Under the pieces are notes generated by a model. It made no database searches and was not told where the DNA came from. It saw only the letters and a program-made list of their open reading frames with translations. DNA of 64,000 bases, taken from Euryodendron excelsum (taxonomy: Eukaryota; Streptophyta; Magnoliopsida; Ericales; Pentaphylacaceae). How positions within the stretch are numbered: the first letter of the stretch is position 1; every line of letters begins with the position of its first letter. Location of the stretch: contig CM065397.1 in the NCBI GenBank assembly GCA_033060915.1, forward strand, positions 16,615,501 to 16,679,500. The letters run 5' to 3'. Of this stretch, positions 1 through 11,039 are shown one piece after another. Made by a program: the position numbers and the translations under genes.

Positions 1-498
1 GAACCAACAATGTTTTGCTATTAATAATAGTGTAGATTATCCTAAACATAAATATGGTATTCTTTCTTCTCTAACTTCATAACATATTATTGGGTCTTTG
101 ATCCCAAAACTTCCAATATATTTTTTTTTCAAAATTTTAAATTTTAATCAGTAACACGTCATGTTTTGTGTGACATTGGTCAATTTTTAGATAAATTAAT
201 CTTATTGGTCAAACATCTCAATTTTTAAACTAACAAATCAATTGAATTTTTAAATGTGTTATCACTAAGATTTATGTTTAAAATTTAAAACAATTAAAAA
301 ATCTACTAATTTTAATCAATTGGGACCCTATCATTTATTTGAATTTAAAATAACTAACTATACTAATCAATTGGGCTCTCTAACAAATCAGTGGAAATTT
401 AAAGTATCTTGATCACAATGAATTTTGAAAATTAAAACAACTAACAACTCTGTTAAATTAATCAATCATCATTTATTTTAAATTTTGAATTTTAAATT
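1..498. other. AT-rich spacer, left window edge
   Basis: No reading frame of substance and no recognisable protein similarity. The sequence is A/T-rich with homopolymer runs. It may be the body of the Helitron-like unit whose 3' end lies at 499-527, but no 5' TC end could be fixed. Confidence 0.5.
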
Positions 499-527
499 TT
501 CGTGCATAGCACAAGTTTACTGTTAGT
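499..527 (+). mobile_element. Helitron-like 3' terminus
   Basis: A short hairpin, GTGC-ATA-GCAC (502-512), is followed by about ten bases and then TTAGT. This matches the layout of plant non-autonomous Helitron 3' ends, a GC-rich hairpin 10-12 bases before a CTRR-type terminus. Only the end is recognised; the 5' end may lie outside the window. Confidence 0.35.
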
Positions 528-865
528 AATATATAGTATAGATTGTAGTGGTTTCTCTCAAGATCCAATTACCATTCTTAAATTTTTAAAATTTTGAAAA
601 TTAAAAACCCACCTGGCACCCTAACTCTCGCGGCTTTCCTTTTCTTTCCTTTCATGCATATTGTTCTTTTTCCAAAACAATTCAATAACTACTTATTCTT
701 TTTTTTTTTTTCTTTCAATTTCTTCCTGATTCAAACATCCCAGTAGTTACTTTCTTGCTTAAATAATTTCCTAAATTATCTTCCATCTGTTAATTAGTAA
801 TGCCTAAATTCTTATGGTTAGTAGAATTGTTGCCTTTCTCTTCTATATGCTTTGAAATTGAAAAG

Positions 866-912
<47 letters not shown>

Positions 913-2448
913 TGTTTGCCTAACCAAATTAATAATTACACGCAAACCCTCCATTAATTAATGGTTATGACCTTTTATTTTCAAAATTATTATTAGTTCC
1001 TCAGGCATTGTATTTTTATCTTGCAGCTTTTTAGTATCATCTCCTTTTTCAGTCTTTTTGATACTGACCTCAATAAAAAAATTACCTTCCATCAACTCTA
1101 GTTAGTAAAAACTTGTACTATTCACGTATAATACCTGTGCATATAACTGAAAAAAAAAACCTTCATTTTTCGTCTAGATCTGAAACCTAACAAAAAATAC
1201 TAGTTTTTTTTTTTTAAGTTGGACTGTATAGTACATGTATTAAACATTTCATGCATTATACCTTTAAAAAAAACTCAATTAAAAATTATGATATTATCTA
1301 ATTAATCTTAGCACATTATTGATTCAATACTTAATATATAATTATAATAATACAATTACTAATCATTATACTCATTCAAACTAATCAAATTATAGAAATA
1401 TAGTTCGTGATTTGTGTGTCTTTACTAGTATCATAACTACTAAAAAAGTCACTTTTAGTATAATGATAGGAGGTCTTGGAGGTTGAAAGACTTAATCCAA
1501 TTTTCTTAGTTTTTAAAATTTTTAAATAACTATTTTTACATGTGTCATGATAGCATTGGTCTAACTATAAATTATAAAAACTTTTAATTTTTAAAAATGG
1601 TTCGTAAATATTTTCTAATACTTAGGTAATCTTATGTTACTTTGAAAATTTTTACCTATCTTTTATAATTTTAGAAAGTTTTTTCTTATTTTTTTTAAAA
1701 ACTGAGAATTGTTATTTTAAATTTCATTAAATCCCTCTTTCATAATTTTATAAAGCTCCTTTTAAATTTAAAAATAAAATTATGATTATTATTTTGAATT
1801 TCTTCTATTATAATTTTGGAAATTCTTGGTTAAATTCAAAACTTTAGAATTTTTTATTCGAATCTCTTTAATTTGTACTTTTAGAAAGACAAATACAAAT
1901 AAATCTATAGAATATGTTATTGCAATTGGCTATGAGACCATTGAAGTTGAAACATTTAACTCTTTTTTTTAATTTTTTAATTTTATGCCTATATTTCAAA
2001 ATGTCCAATCTTGTGGCTTCAATAATTATTTAAAAAATTAATTTAGAAATGAAATAAATTATCTCTAAAATTTCATTATTCAATCTTAATTTCTTAAAAA
2101 TGTCATAACCACCAATTTATATTATATATTATAACAATCGGTGATGATGTTTTTAAAGCTAAAAATTTTAATCCAACTTTCCAACTAATTGGCCTCACGT
2201 TGTATTTCTCTTTGTTTTGACTCTTAATCAATATACAAGTTTATTAAATTTTCTTCAAATATGTTCATTCACCAAAAAAAAAAAAATAGTGAAAATAATT
2301 TTTTTTTTAAATTTCTATCATGCGACGTACACATGTCACAAAATTATTAATTATGTATCATTAATTCTCTTATTATTAATAAATTTGTCATTTGTTTGTA
2401 AATACTCATCAGTCGCATCTATTTAAATATGTCTAAAAGCAATCTATC
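528..2448. other. AT-rich spacer with repeat debris
   Basis: No coding capacity. Stretches near 1455-1520 and 2119-2180 resemble the start at 2449 (a TATA-rich lead, then a GATGTTTTTRAGCT-like core followed by 'aatcc'). They are probably diverged relatives of the same repeat family. A TC microsatellite lies at 869-908. Confidence 0.4.
869..908. repeat. (TC)20 microsatellite
   Basis: Uninterrupted TC dinucleotide run of about 40 bases. Confidence 0.95.
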
Positions 2449-3731
2449 TATACTATATATTGTAGCAATTGGTTAGGATGTTTTTGAGCTTCAAAGTCTT
2501 GATCCATTTTTCTCAATTTTTTGAATGTAAAAAATATAAAAACACAAATGTTGTAAAGCCATTGGATCTTTTATTACTATAGTAATATTTTTTGAATTGT
2601 CACCCTTTCAATACGAAAATTTTAAAAGTTATTAAAGATAAAATATATTAAAACTATATATATCATGATTTTTTTATAATCAATATGGTAACTAAATCTA
2701 ATGATCTATTCAAATTCTTATAAATAATTCTCTTTTTAAAGCAATTTAACTTTTTAAAATTCTTATGTATGTGGTTTTTTTTATTTGTGGGTTAAATTTA
2801 CCCAAACCTAATAAGAATGACATTAAATAAGCTTATAAAATAATAATTAGCGAAGAAAATAAATAGGTTTTACTTTTTTCATTATATTTTTTTAAGATCG
2901 CTTAAGTACGTGTTCATTTTATTGAACCTATTACGTATAGATTTTTTAGATAACGAAAAAATGGTTGATAGGACATACGTATGAAAAAAGGGTAGGTTAA
3001 TGATATTTTATTATTACGAACAAATAACGAACCACTATTTCGTTTCACATTGTATGAATTTGTTTAATTATATTAAATAATTACCCCTAAAAAGAGAAAA
3101 AAAGAAAAAAAAAACTAGAAAAATTTGATACAAATAAAGTATACTAACTTTTTATTAAATGGTTTTACCAACAAACATTATTTAAACATGAATTTTAAAA
3201 TTTTACCTATACTTATTTTAATTAACTTATCAAAATTTAAATAATTTTCTATCGCTATTAATTTATATCTTCTCAAAAAATAAAGTGCAATGATATTTTT
3301 TTGTTAATTTTAATGACTATTTCTTGATAAATATTAGACATATATATAAGATCGCAGGTATGAGATGGATTGGATGAATATATAATGGTGTCTTAGATTT
3401 AAATTTTTTTTTTATAAATTTTGTTTATTTCATTTTAATCCTAAATAGAACTCAATAAACTTAATAGCAAAATTTATAACTAATGTATTTACTTTCAATA
3501 AACAAAGCTGTCTTAAAAGTGTGACTTATAATAGTTAGTACGTAAATTGTTCTTTCTACAATTTTTCTTTTTATGAGTATTATAATAGATAAAATAATAT
3601 TAACATATTTAATTATTTAATATCATATGTTAAATACACAATCTTATAAATCTTTTTTGTAATTTTTTTAAAAAAAATCGACTTATGATTTTATATTTGT
3701 GGTTCATGCATAGCACGGATCCACTGCAAGT
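2449..3731 (+). mobile_element. Helitron-like non-autonomous element, candidate
   Basis: It starts TCTATACTATATATTG, a 5' TC end common in plant non-autonomous Helitrons. It ends with an imperfect hairpin (CATGCATAGCACG, about 3705-3717) and CTGCAAGT (3724-3731), a slightly mutated version of the CTAGT terminus. The interior is AT-rich and non-coding. Pairing of these two ends is inferred. Helitrons make no target-site duplication, so the boundary cannot be checked that way. Confidence 0.35.
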
Positions 3732-3853
3732 GTATATAGATATATATAAAAGAGAGGAAAAACTAGAAAGATGCAGTAAATGGCTAGTGATTAATCACCA
3801 ATCATCCTAACTATCCTTTCATCTCCAACCATATCTTTGAATGTATATAATAT

Positions 3854-3881
3854 ACTAGCAATAAACCCGTGCTATGCACGG
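3854..3881 (-). mobile_element. Helitron-like 3' terminus, minus strand
   Basis: Read on the minus strand, a strong hairpin CCGTGCATAGCACGG (3867-3881) is followed by GTTTATTG and CTAGT (ending at 3854). This is a clean Helitron 3' end. The body would run toward higher coordinates; its 5' TC end was not identified. Confidence 0.5.
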
Positions 3882-4530
3882 CGTGTTATGAATGGGAATA
3901 AAAAGAATAATAAAATGATTTAAGAATGGATTTTTTACGTGAAGTATTTTGAAATTCAATATCTTGTCTATTATTTATGAATATAATGAATACTTTAATA
4001 AGAGCGAATGTGTTACTCACATGCTACATTTACTATTTTGAATATTTGTTTTTATTTATATGTGTAACCTCTAATCTTACCAAATTAAAAGTATATAATT
4101 AAGAGTATAATATTAGGCTATAACCTTAAGCAATAAGTTTTTTTCATCCAAAATTGAAAGTACTTACTATTGTAAATTAAAGTAATGCAAAAAAAAAAAA
4201 AAAAATAGTAATGGACAAAAACTGAGGTGATCAACTTAATTTTGTGCAAAATAATATTAATAGAAATATTTCATCAGGTTGAATATAAAATATTTTATGT
4301 AAAAATATACTAATAGATTGATTCATTTTGACGCAATTATAAATTAATTAGATTTTAATTAAATGTTTGACCTAAGATATTAAATAATAAAAAAAAAGTA
4401 AATAGGGTGCACACATACCACATTTAAACTAGGGTCCACATAAAAAAACAATAATAAAGATTTATATGAAAACATCAATGATTAGATTTGAAACTTAAAA
4501 CTTTTGAACTTAAAAATCAAACAACCAATT

Positions 4531-4960
4531 GATAGTATAGACTATAGACATAGATTGCACAACAATGGGTGTGTATTTTTTTAAAAACTTTGAGTGAGTT
4601 TAGGAAACACATAATAGATCCATCTATATTATATATATATATATATATCATTCAATTAGTGAGCATTTTTTGGTTAACTTAAATTATTCTAAAGTTTTTA
4701 GGAGGATTACAATTAAAGAAATTTAAAAATTTTACCATAATTATGATAGTATAGACTATAGATATAGATTGCACAACAATGGGTGTGTATTTTTTTAAAA
4801 ACTTTGAGTGAGTTTAGGAAACACATAATAGATCCATCTATACAATATATATATATATATATATCATTCAATTAGTGAGCATTTTTTGGTTAACTTAAAT
4901 TATTCTGAAGTTTTTAGGAGGATTACAATTAAAGAAATTTGAAAATTTTACCATAATTAT
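4531..4960. repeat. 214-216 bp tandem duplication
   Basis: Copy 1 (4531-4744) and copy 2 (4745-4960) are nearly identical: same start GATAGTATAGACTATAGA, an internal (AT)n, and the same end TTACCATAATTAT. They differ by few substitutions and the length of the AT run. A degenerate partial third copy of the tail lies near 5128-5190. Non-coding and apparently recent. Confidence 0.9.
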
Positions 4961-5637
4961 CAATGGATTTTATCAATGTAGAATTTATAAATTTAAGAAG
5001 AAATAAGAAAAGGTTAGAAATTATCAATGATATTTTGACAAATATATATTGTATATAAACAAAGTGTTAATAATTTAATGGCATTTTCTTTCTATTTTAG
5101 AAATTTAAAATATTTTTATAAGTAATAAAGATTGTTTAGAAAGATTATAATTAAAGAAATTTAAAAATATTACCATAAATATCATTGAATAACATTTATG
5201 AAGATTAAAATAAATAATTAATTAATTAATAGGAATCAATAGTAATATGGCACTTGAATTTTATATTTTCAAAAAATCAAAATTTAAAAAAAAAAAATTA
5301 AAACTTTCAACTTCAGAGATACATATATATTTTTATTCGTGGCCTCCAGCGTAGAGCGTTCCAGTCGGGGGATTTTGGGTACTTCTTGTTTCAATATCTT
5401 GCATAGAGAGAGGAGAGTGTCGGTAATGAGAAGCGAAGAAAAAGATTGACTGGAAACGCGAAGTTTCATAGATCAGAGAAGGATTTTTTTTATAATTTTT
5501 TTCCTGTATTTTTTCTGCACAGTTTCAAAACTTTCCTTAAAAAAAGGTTTTCTAGTTATAGCGAAATGGCTTACCTGGCCCACCACATCATCCGGTGGGA
5601 TAATGCGTTGAGTATTTCCGTGACATGTAGCACTACT
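4961..5637. other. Spacer between tandem duplication and F-box fragment
   Basis: AT-rich to 5300, then a more balanced stretch (5320-5637) with short opposing reading frames that match nothing I recognise. It could be a decayed promoter or leader of the adjoining F-box fragment, but the intact F-box copy upstream of 26826 is not similar here. Confidence 0.4.
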
Positions 5638-6393
5638 CTTAATTTAATCCTAACTCATTCGTGGGAAAGGAAGATCTAGGATTTGTAAGTAACGTTTCGG
5701 CCTTTCACAGCCGCAGCAAATCTAGTTTTTCCTGCTCTCTCTCAATTCGTTCATGAAAAATGACCGCAAGTATGTATTTTACTTTCTTTCTGTTAGCATG
5801 CTATATGTAGGTGTGTGTGTATATATATATATAGATTTATTATGATAGATAGCTTTTTGGCTTTGAAAAACTATATTTGGTCACTGTACAGGAAGACGTC
5901 TGGTTGTGTTTGATCCTTGGATTTCTTTCTTTCTCACTCTTCTCTCTCTATTATTATTTGTTTTTCTGTTTCCGTTTAATTAATGCACTATTATTGATCC
6001 TTAATTGGACTTGTTAGCATAACAGTCATTCAACATAGTTAACAAAAAAACACAAAATATTATTGTATTGGAAAATTCTATTGTTACATAATTTTGACAA
6101 GAATTGTTTTCATCAAAATGAGGTGGTATTCGCATTTTTGCATTCTAAACTGATCTAGGGTAGCTTCTTTATTTGAAAGTAAAAGATTACAACTCAACTC
6201 TGCACAACTTTTGTAATTCTTTTTATTATTATTTAGATATAGCATTTGTCTATTGTAGATAGACAAATCCAAAAAACTAGGATGATACAATTACTAATTG
6301 ATCTTGCACTTTATATATATATATATATATATATGTAGGAATGAGAAAGTCAAACTGGTCTGGGCTTCCAGCAGAACTCCTTGAATCAATCCT
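5638..6393 (+). pseudogene. F-box gene 5' fragment, duplicate of 26826-27633
   Basis: This stretch matches 26826-27633 along its whole length: the leader (around 'aggaagatctagg'), an upstream ATG (5760), a GTATGT donor at 5770, the intron body with the 'actaggatgatacaattac' landmark, an acceptor ending at 6338, and the first F-box residues (NWSGLPAELLESIL). Similarity stops abruptly at about 6393 in mid F-box, so it cannot encode a product. Spliced as drawn, the upstream ATG is in frame with the F-box in both copies, which supports the intron model. It is a truncated segmental duplicate. Confidence 0.85.
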
Positions 6394-6850
6394 ACTTTTT
6401 TCTATAATGGCGTATTTGTCGACAGTATTTTGCTTTGCTTTATTGTTGAGGTAGTACGTACTTTGCTGCTTTATTGATGAGGCAGACCCTTTTGTATACT
6501 TAATTTTATTTTTTTCTATAGTGTTTTAAACATATGGAGTTCAAGAAATTTATGAGGCTTGTATGGGAGAAGATGTACTTCGAGCACCCTCATTTATGGT
6601 CACCATTCGCTTCATCTCCACGACTTCACCTCCAAAGACCATAAACACCACCATTCATGGTGGAAACCATAATAGATAGGACACCAAACCAGTGGAGGAA
6701 AGTTATTGCCCGAGAGACCCACGACCCCATCTCTACCATAGCTGGCTGATCCCTCTCACCTTCTCTTTCCACCGCTGACCGCCATAGACCCACGAAACAT
6801 AATGCAAGGAATCAGTAAAAGGAGTGGGTCTTCAATGGGTTTGTATTACA

Positions 6851-6881
<31 letters not shown>

Positions 6882-7389
6882 TGGGTAAGTCACATTCCTC
6901 ATTCTTGATCTCTATCTCTTTAAAAGGGGTGGGTCTTCAGTGGGTCTTTTTATGCGGTGTGCGAGCATTTTGTTGTTTTGTTTGGATCAATTAACTTGCA
7001 CTTATTATTGAATAGAGTATGGTATATGTAATTTTGTGTTTCTCTTTTGCTTTGTTTCATGTTATTTTGTGCTGTCCGAAACCTTGCTGGGAAGCATGTT
7101 AAAACATAGATACCAAAGTTAGTTTAAGGTATAAAAGTAATAATAATAAATAAAAAAAAGCTTATGCTGATGAGTAGCTAATTTTAATGGCTATGTTATA
7201 ATTTAAAATATGGACTTGATACTTTTAAGAGAAAATTTCGTGTTAAACTTCTTGCAATTTAATTGTGCTTTTTGGAAAGTGATTTTGATATTCAAATGGT
7301 ATGAATGAATTAATTTTTCTTCAATTTTACCGTCAAGATATATTTTTTATTTTTGAATTTCGTCTTTAATTTGTTAAAGTTATATGGGA
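6394..7389. other. Unassigned sequence after F-box break
   Basis: No usable reading frame. A GC-richer patch (6540-6840) has no recognisable similarity. Two short 'gtgggtcttca' repeats lie at about 6826 and 6927, with an (AT)n between. It may be the body of the Helitron-like element ending at 7416, which could explain why the F-box similarity stops. Confidence 0.4.
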
Positions 7390-7416
7390 GTGCCGTAGGC
7401 ACGAATCATCCCTAGT
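7390..7416 (+). mobile_element. Helitron-like 3' terminus
   Basis: Perfect hairpin GTGCC-GTA-GGCAC (7390-7402), nine bases, then CTAGT (7412-7416). It is followed almost at once by TCTATACTATATACCC (7419), itself resembling a Helitron 5' end. If the element extends leftward it may cover the region after the F-box break at 6393. Confidence 0.5.
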
Positions 7417-7595
7417 TATCTATACTATATACCCTTAACTGTTAAGTTTATATGAAAATAATCATTCTGTCCCTCTAAGCCAAGATTTTAATGTCATACT
7501 TCAATGCTGATTCTTCTATTTAAGCCTCATAGCTGTTAAAAATAAGTTAATATAACTTTTTGATAGGCGAGAAAAGTTAATAGATAGTTACGCTT

Positions 7596-7944
7596 TGACA
7601 TTTGGTTCGCTCTCGTAAGTGCACAGTTTCGAAATAGTTTAATCTGAAGATTTCGAGCATCGTGTTTGTTCTTGGGACGAGTTCAAATATAGACCTTCGG
7701 TTTTCACAAGCATGAACTCCACTCAAATTGAATTACAATTAGTAGAATGCTTCTATAAAAAAAGAAAATAAAATAATTTGAATTTTTTAAAATTGGTTTG
7801 ATTAACTAGACAATTTGAAAGTAATATAAAGATTAAGACAATTTAAAAGGGATTGGATCCAATTGGTCCAACTATTCAATTCTTTCAAGGTATTCTAGAA
7901 GGCTTATAACTCAAATTGAATCCAAACAATCAAGTATTATGCAC
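7596..7944 (-). repeat. Truncated 3' LTR of element B (U5 end)
   Basis: It aligns with 23711-24059 of the other LTR ('gtgcacanttcgaa', 'gaccttcggttt', 'gcatgaactccac', 'aattacaattagtagaatgc'). Similarity stops sharply after 'caatcaagt' (7944). The remaining roughly 1.07 kb of LTR, including U3 and the polypurine tract, is missing, so a deletion joined U5 directly to the internal 3' non-coding region. The proposed outer end is TGACA (7596-7600), the complement of a TGTCA LTR end. Confidence 0.8.
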
Positions 7945-9129
7945 TGGTCCATAAAGCAAACTTTACCAAATTTCCCAGCTATACCATTTTAGCACATTTC
8001 CTTTGCCTCTTTGAGACAACAATCCCCTTTGTGTTCTTTTCCTCTCCTCTTTTCTTTGGTTGTTCTTTTCTCTTGTGTTGTTTTCAATTCTCTTTTCTCT
8101 TCCTTTCTTCTTTTCTTTGCTACCCTTTTGCATTCTTTCACTTCTTCTTTACATAAGCAACAAACCTAGCTATTCTTTTATGAACTTCCAAAGAGTGAAG
8201 AATTGTGTTTCCTAACTAAAAAGAGTATCTCAATAGTGGTCACATCTTAAGCAAGATCACACATCAAAAGAGTCTAAAAAGAAATGGTTACAAAGTAATG
8301 CAAACAACAAGAACTCCATGGCTCAAAAAGATAAAAGATGGTCTAAAATCATTTCCCAAGTATACATGAATTAGATCTTGAAAGAACGAAAGTGTCAACA
8401 ATGCTAATAAATATAAAGCATATAAATCAAGGACAAACATAATGAAACCATTGGAATGGTTAAGAACCAAGAAAGTCTCCTTAAGTAAATGTAATCCCTC
8501 CTTAAAGAAGAACATAGCTCTAAAGCTCACTAGGTAAAGATCTTCCCTTATATAAGGCTAAAAATGCATAAGCTGGTACAATAAAACTATTTAACATGAT
8601 TTGTGCTCGAATAAGTGTAATCCCCTCACTTATGTGTACTTATGATGAAATCTCACAAAACATCAAAATCAAGGATGAAATGCTAATCATACTTAAATAT
8701 AAACAATGCAAAACATTAACTATCCAAAAAAATCCAAGATCAAATCACATGAGCAAGCTATGGTCCCATATCTAAAGCATCAATACATCCACTATGACTC
8801 ATAAAGGATACATATGAATATTAAAGAAAGATGTGCTAAAGATAATCAAATAAATCATCAGAACCACAAGATACTCTCAACCTTTACCAAAGCTCTTAGA
8901 TAGTCGATCGATAGTCCAATAGTGCAAAACCTGAGAATGAAAGTATACACCACAACGAGGTCCAAGGATAATAATATATATACAATAAAAATCAAAACTG
9001 GCATCTAATATGAACAACAGGATTTTAGATACATCAAAATGATATAAATGTGCATACAAATGATATCTAAATCCTATCTCTAATTAACATCTGCCAAAAT
9101 CATCATCCTTAGAGAATATGAAGATCTAG
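7945..9129 (-). other. 3' non-coding region of element B
   Basis: AT-rich DNA between the extra ORF and the LTR fragment, occupying the place that 38793-40398 fills in element A. No conserved frame; pyrimidine-rich at 8020-8150. Confidence 0.55.
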
Positions 9130-10345
9130 GAGGTGCAGAGGGTCTAGCCTATTAGCTCTGGATATGGGCTAGAATATCGGCTAATATTTAACCCTAACAG
9201 TATTGTTGGGCTCTAATCTCCTCTTAAACTCAACCTGAATAGTTTGGAAAGCTGTCAGTTGAGTGGCATACTCAATCTGGGTAGGCTAAAAAGCTATCAA
9301 CTACTCAGCATACTCTCTCTGGGCCGTCTGGAACGATGCCATCACTCCCTGTAGCTCCATGATAGCTGTGGTTTGCCCCTAAATGCATTTTCTCTGCTCA
9401 TCTACCAACTAGGCTAATGACTGAAGTATGGGGCCCTGCTGTGGCTGCTGCTTTGGCTGCGACTGTTAATTAACTCCTGGAATATCCTACCGTCCTGCCT
9501 GTTAGGTCTGAGCTGGCTGCTGAGCTTGAGCCTGAGCCTAAGCCTGAGCCTCCTAGACTGGTCTTTGGATCCCAATTAACTGCTTCATAACTCGACTCTT
9601 TGAAGTTAATTCTATCGACTGTAACGCTCGCAGGAGAGGAATATCTGAAGGCTCGACTACTCCGGTTCGACTGATGAGTTTGGTGAGGAAACTGACGAAA
9701 GGTATACAACCTTGAGGACAGTTCAAAATGGTTGCAATATACAAAGCTTGAAACATAAAATGGGGTAGGTCGATGGACTTACCTGTACGGATGGCGTACA
9801 TCAACTGACCTCAACTATCTGACACAAGGGTAGCATAGAAGTATAGGTGAAGAGGAAAAGTGGTTTATACCTATGGGTAAGGAATTTCTTTGTAGTCTGT
9901 GAAGAAATCCACTGCACACTTGAGAGATACAGGTCGACTGCCATAACCTCATGGGCTACCTCTCCTACTGAAGGATACCTAAATTATAGCTGTCCCTCCC
10001 TGGGCAACTGGAAAAAAGTAGTGATCACTGCAGGGGTGATCTCTATGGTACTGCCCCTGACCCAAGAAACGATCCTCTCCTCACCAAGTTTATCTGTGGA
10101 GACAGAAATGTTGGCCATCAGCTTGGCGATCAGTGTAACGCTTCACTGACCACTATATCGGGCCAACTCTCCCCATCCCCTCTAAGTAAAGGTCTCCTCC
10201 TAACAATATGGCTCCCTTTGAAATGCCTAAGTGTCATGGCATGCCTTGAGAGGCCTCTCTCTGACTAAAAACACTATCAAACATATCAGATGCAACTTGA
10301 TTAATGAACAAGCTCTCATTGTAGGCCTTGGCACGCTATCGGGCT
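9130..10345 (-). pseudogene. Extra 3' ORF of element B (putative plant transposon protein)
   Basis: The best preserved part (9553-9804) contains TGKSIDLPHFMFQAL and matches the ORF of element A at 37507-38792 (TGRTIDLPHFMYMAL). Upstream, 'MANIS...SWVRG...ITPA' (about 10120-10020) also matches. The C-terminal part (9470-9300) is Gln-rich, like A. The frame starts near 10345 and is broken by many stops and shifts. The domain resembles the Pfam family called putative plant transposon protein (from memory); its function is unknown. It is neither a transposase nor recognisably an envelope protein. Confidence 0.75.
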
Positions 10346-11039
10346 TGCCTAACTCTACCCCCCGCCATCCTAAACTAAATAAGGAAAAAAACTATGAAAT
10401 GACAAAGGAGGGCAAAGTGGGAAATACCTAAAAGAGAGAGGACACCGGATCGACTAGCTGGACTGGAGGCCGGATGCTGACAAGGCTTTGTCGTACTGCT
10501 TGAACTCTCCCTAACTCACTCTCTGAGTTGACTTGCTGTAAGAAATGAGTTTGAATAGAAATCAAATGCCTTTATTTAGAAATTACCCAGCTGTGCGCAC
10601 GGTCACTTAAAGCGTGCGCTCGATGTCAGTGTGAGTCCAAAGAGTCGCAACCGTGTGTATGATACTATTCACCATACACACGATGAATAATGTCATATGC
10701 ATGGTTAGTTTGACCGTCTTGGTATCACCAAATGCCAACCTTTGAGATTATGCCATGTGTCTGTGCGCATGGACCTGTTTACCATGCACACGGTCCGGTT
10801 TTACAGACTTTCAGCTCAAAACTGCAAAAAAGTTTCTAGGGCTTGCAACCTAAAAACTAAAAACTTAGAAACCCACCCCGCACTAAGAATGATCCATTGT
10901 CCTCAATGTAATAAAACAATCATGGAAAGAAGTGAACAAAGGAGGAAAGTGAGGGAAAAAGAAAGAAGAAGTACTCCTAAACTAACACTAAACCATTGAA
11001 ACCTATACTACTTGACCTAAACTACTCCTAAACCTTAGA
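10346..11039 (-). promoter_or_regulatory. Inter-ORF spacer with CGTGCGCACG-type palindromes
   Basis: Between integrase and extra ORF. Read on the minus strand: a G-rich GTGCGGGGTGGG (about 10875), several copies of an alternating purine-pyrimidine palindrome related to CCGTGCGCACGG (10590-10800), then a TATA-like CTAAATAAAGG (about 10575) and the ORF start. The same motif sits upstream of the TATA box in this element's own LTR (24765-24955). Element A has the same arrangement with a different palindrome. A promoter role is inferred. Confidence 0.5.
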
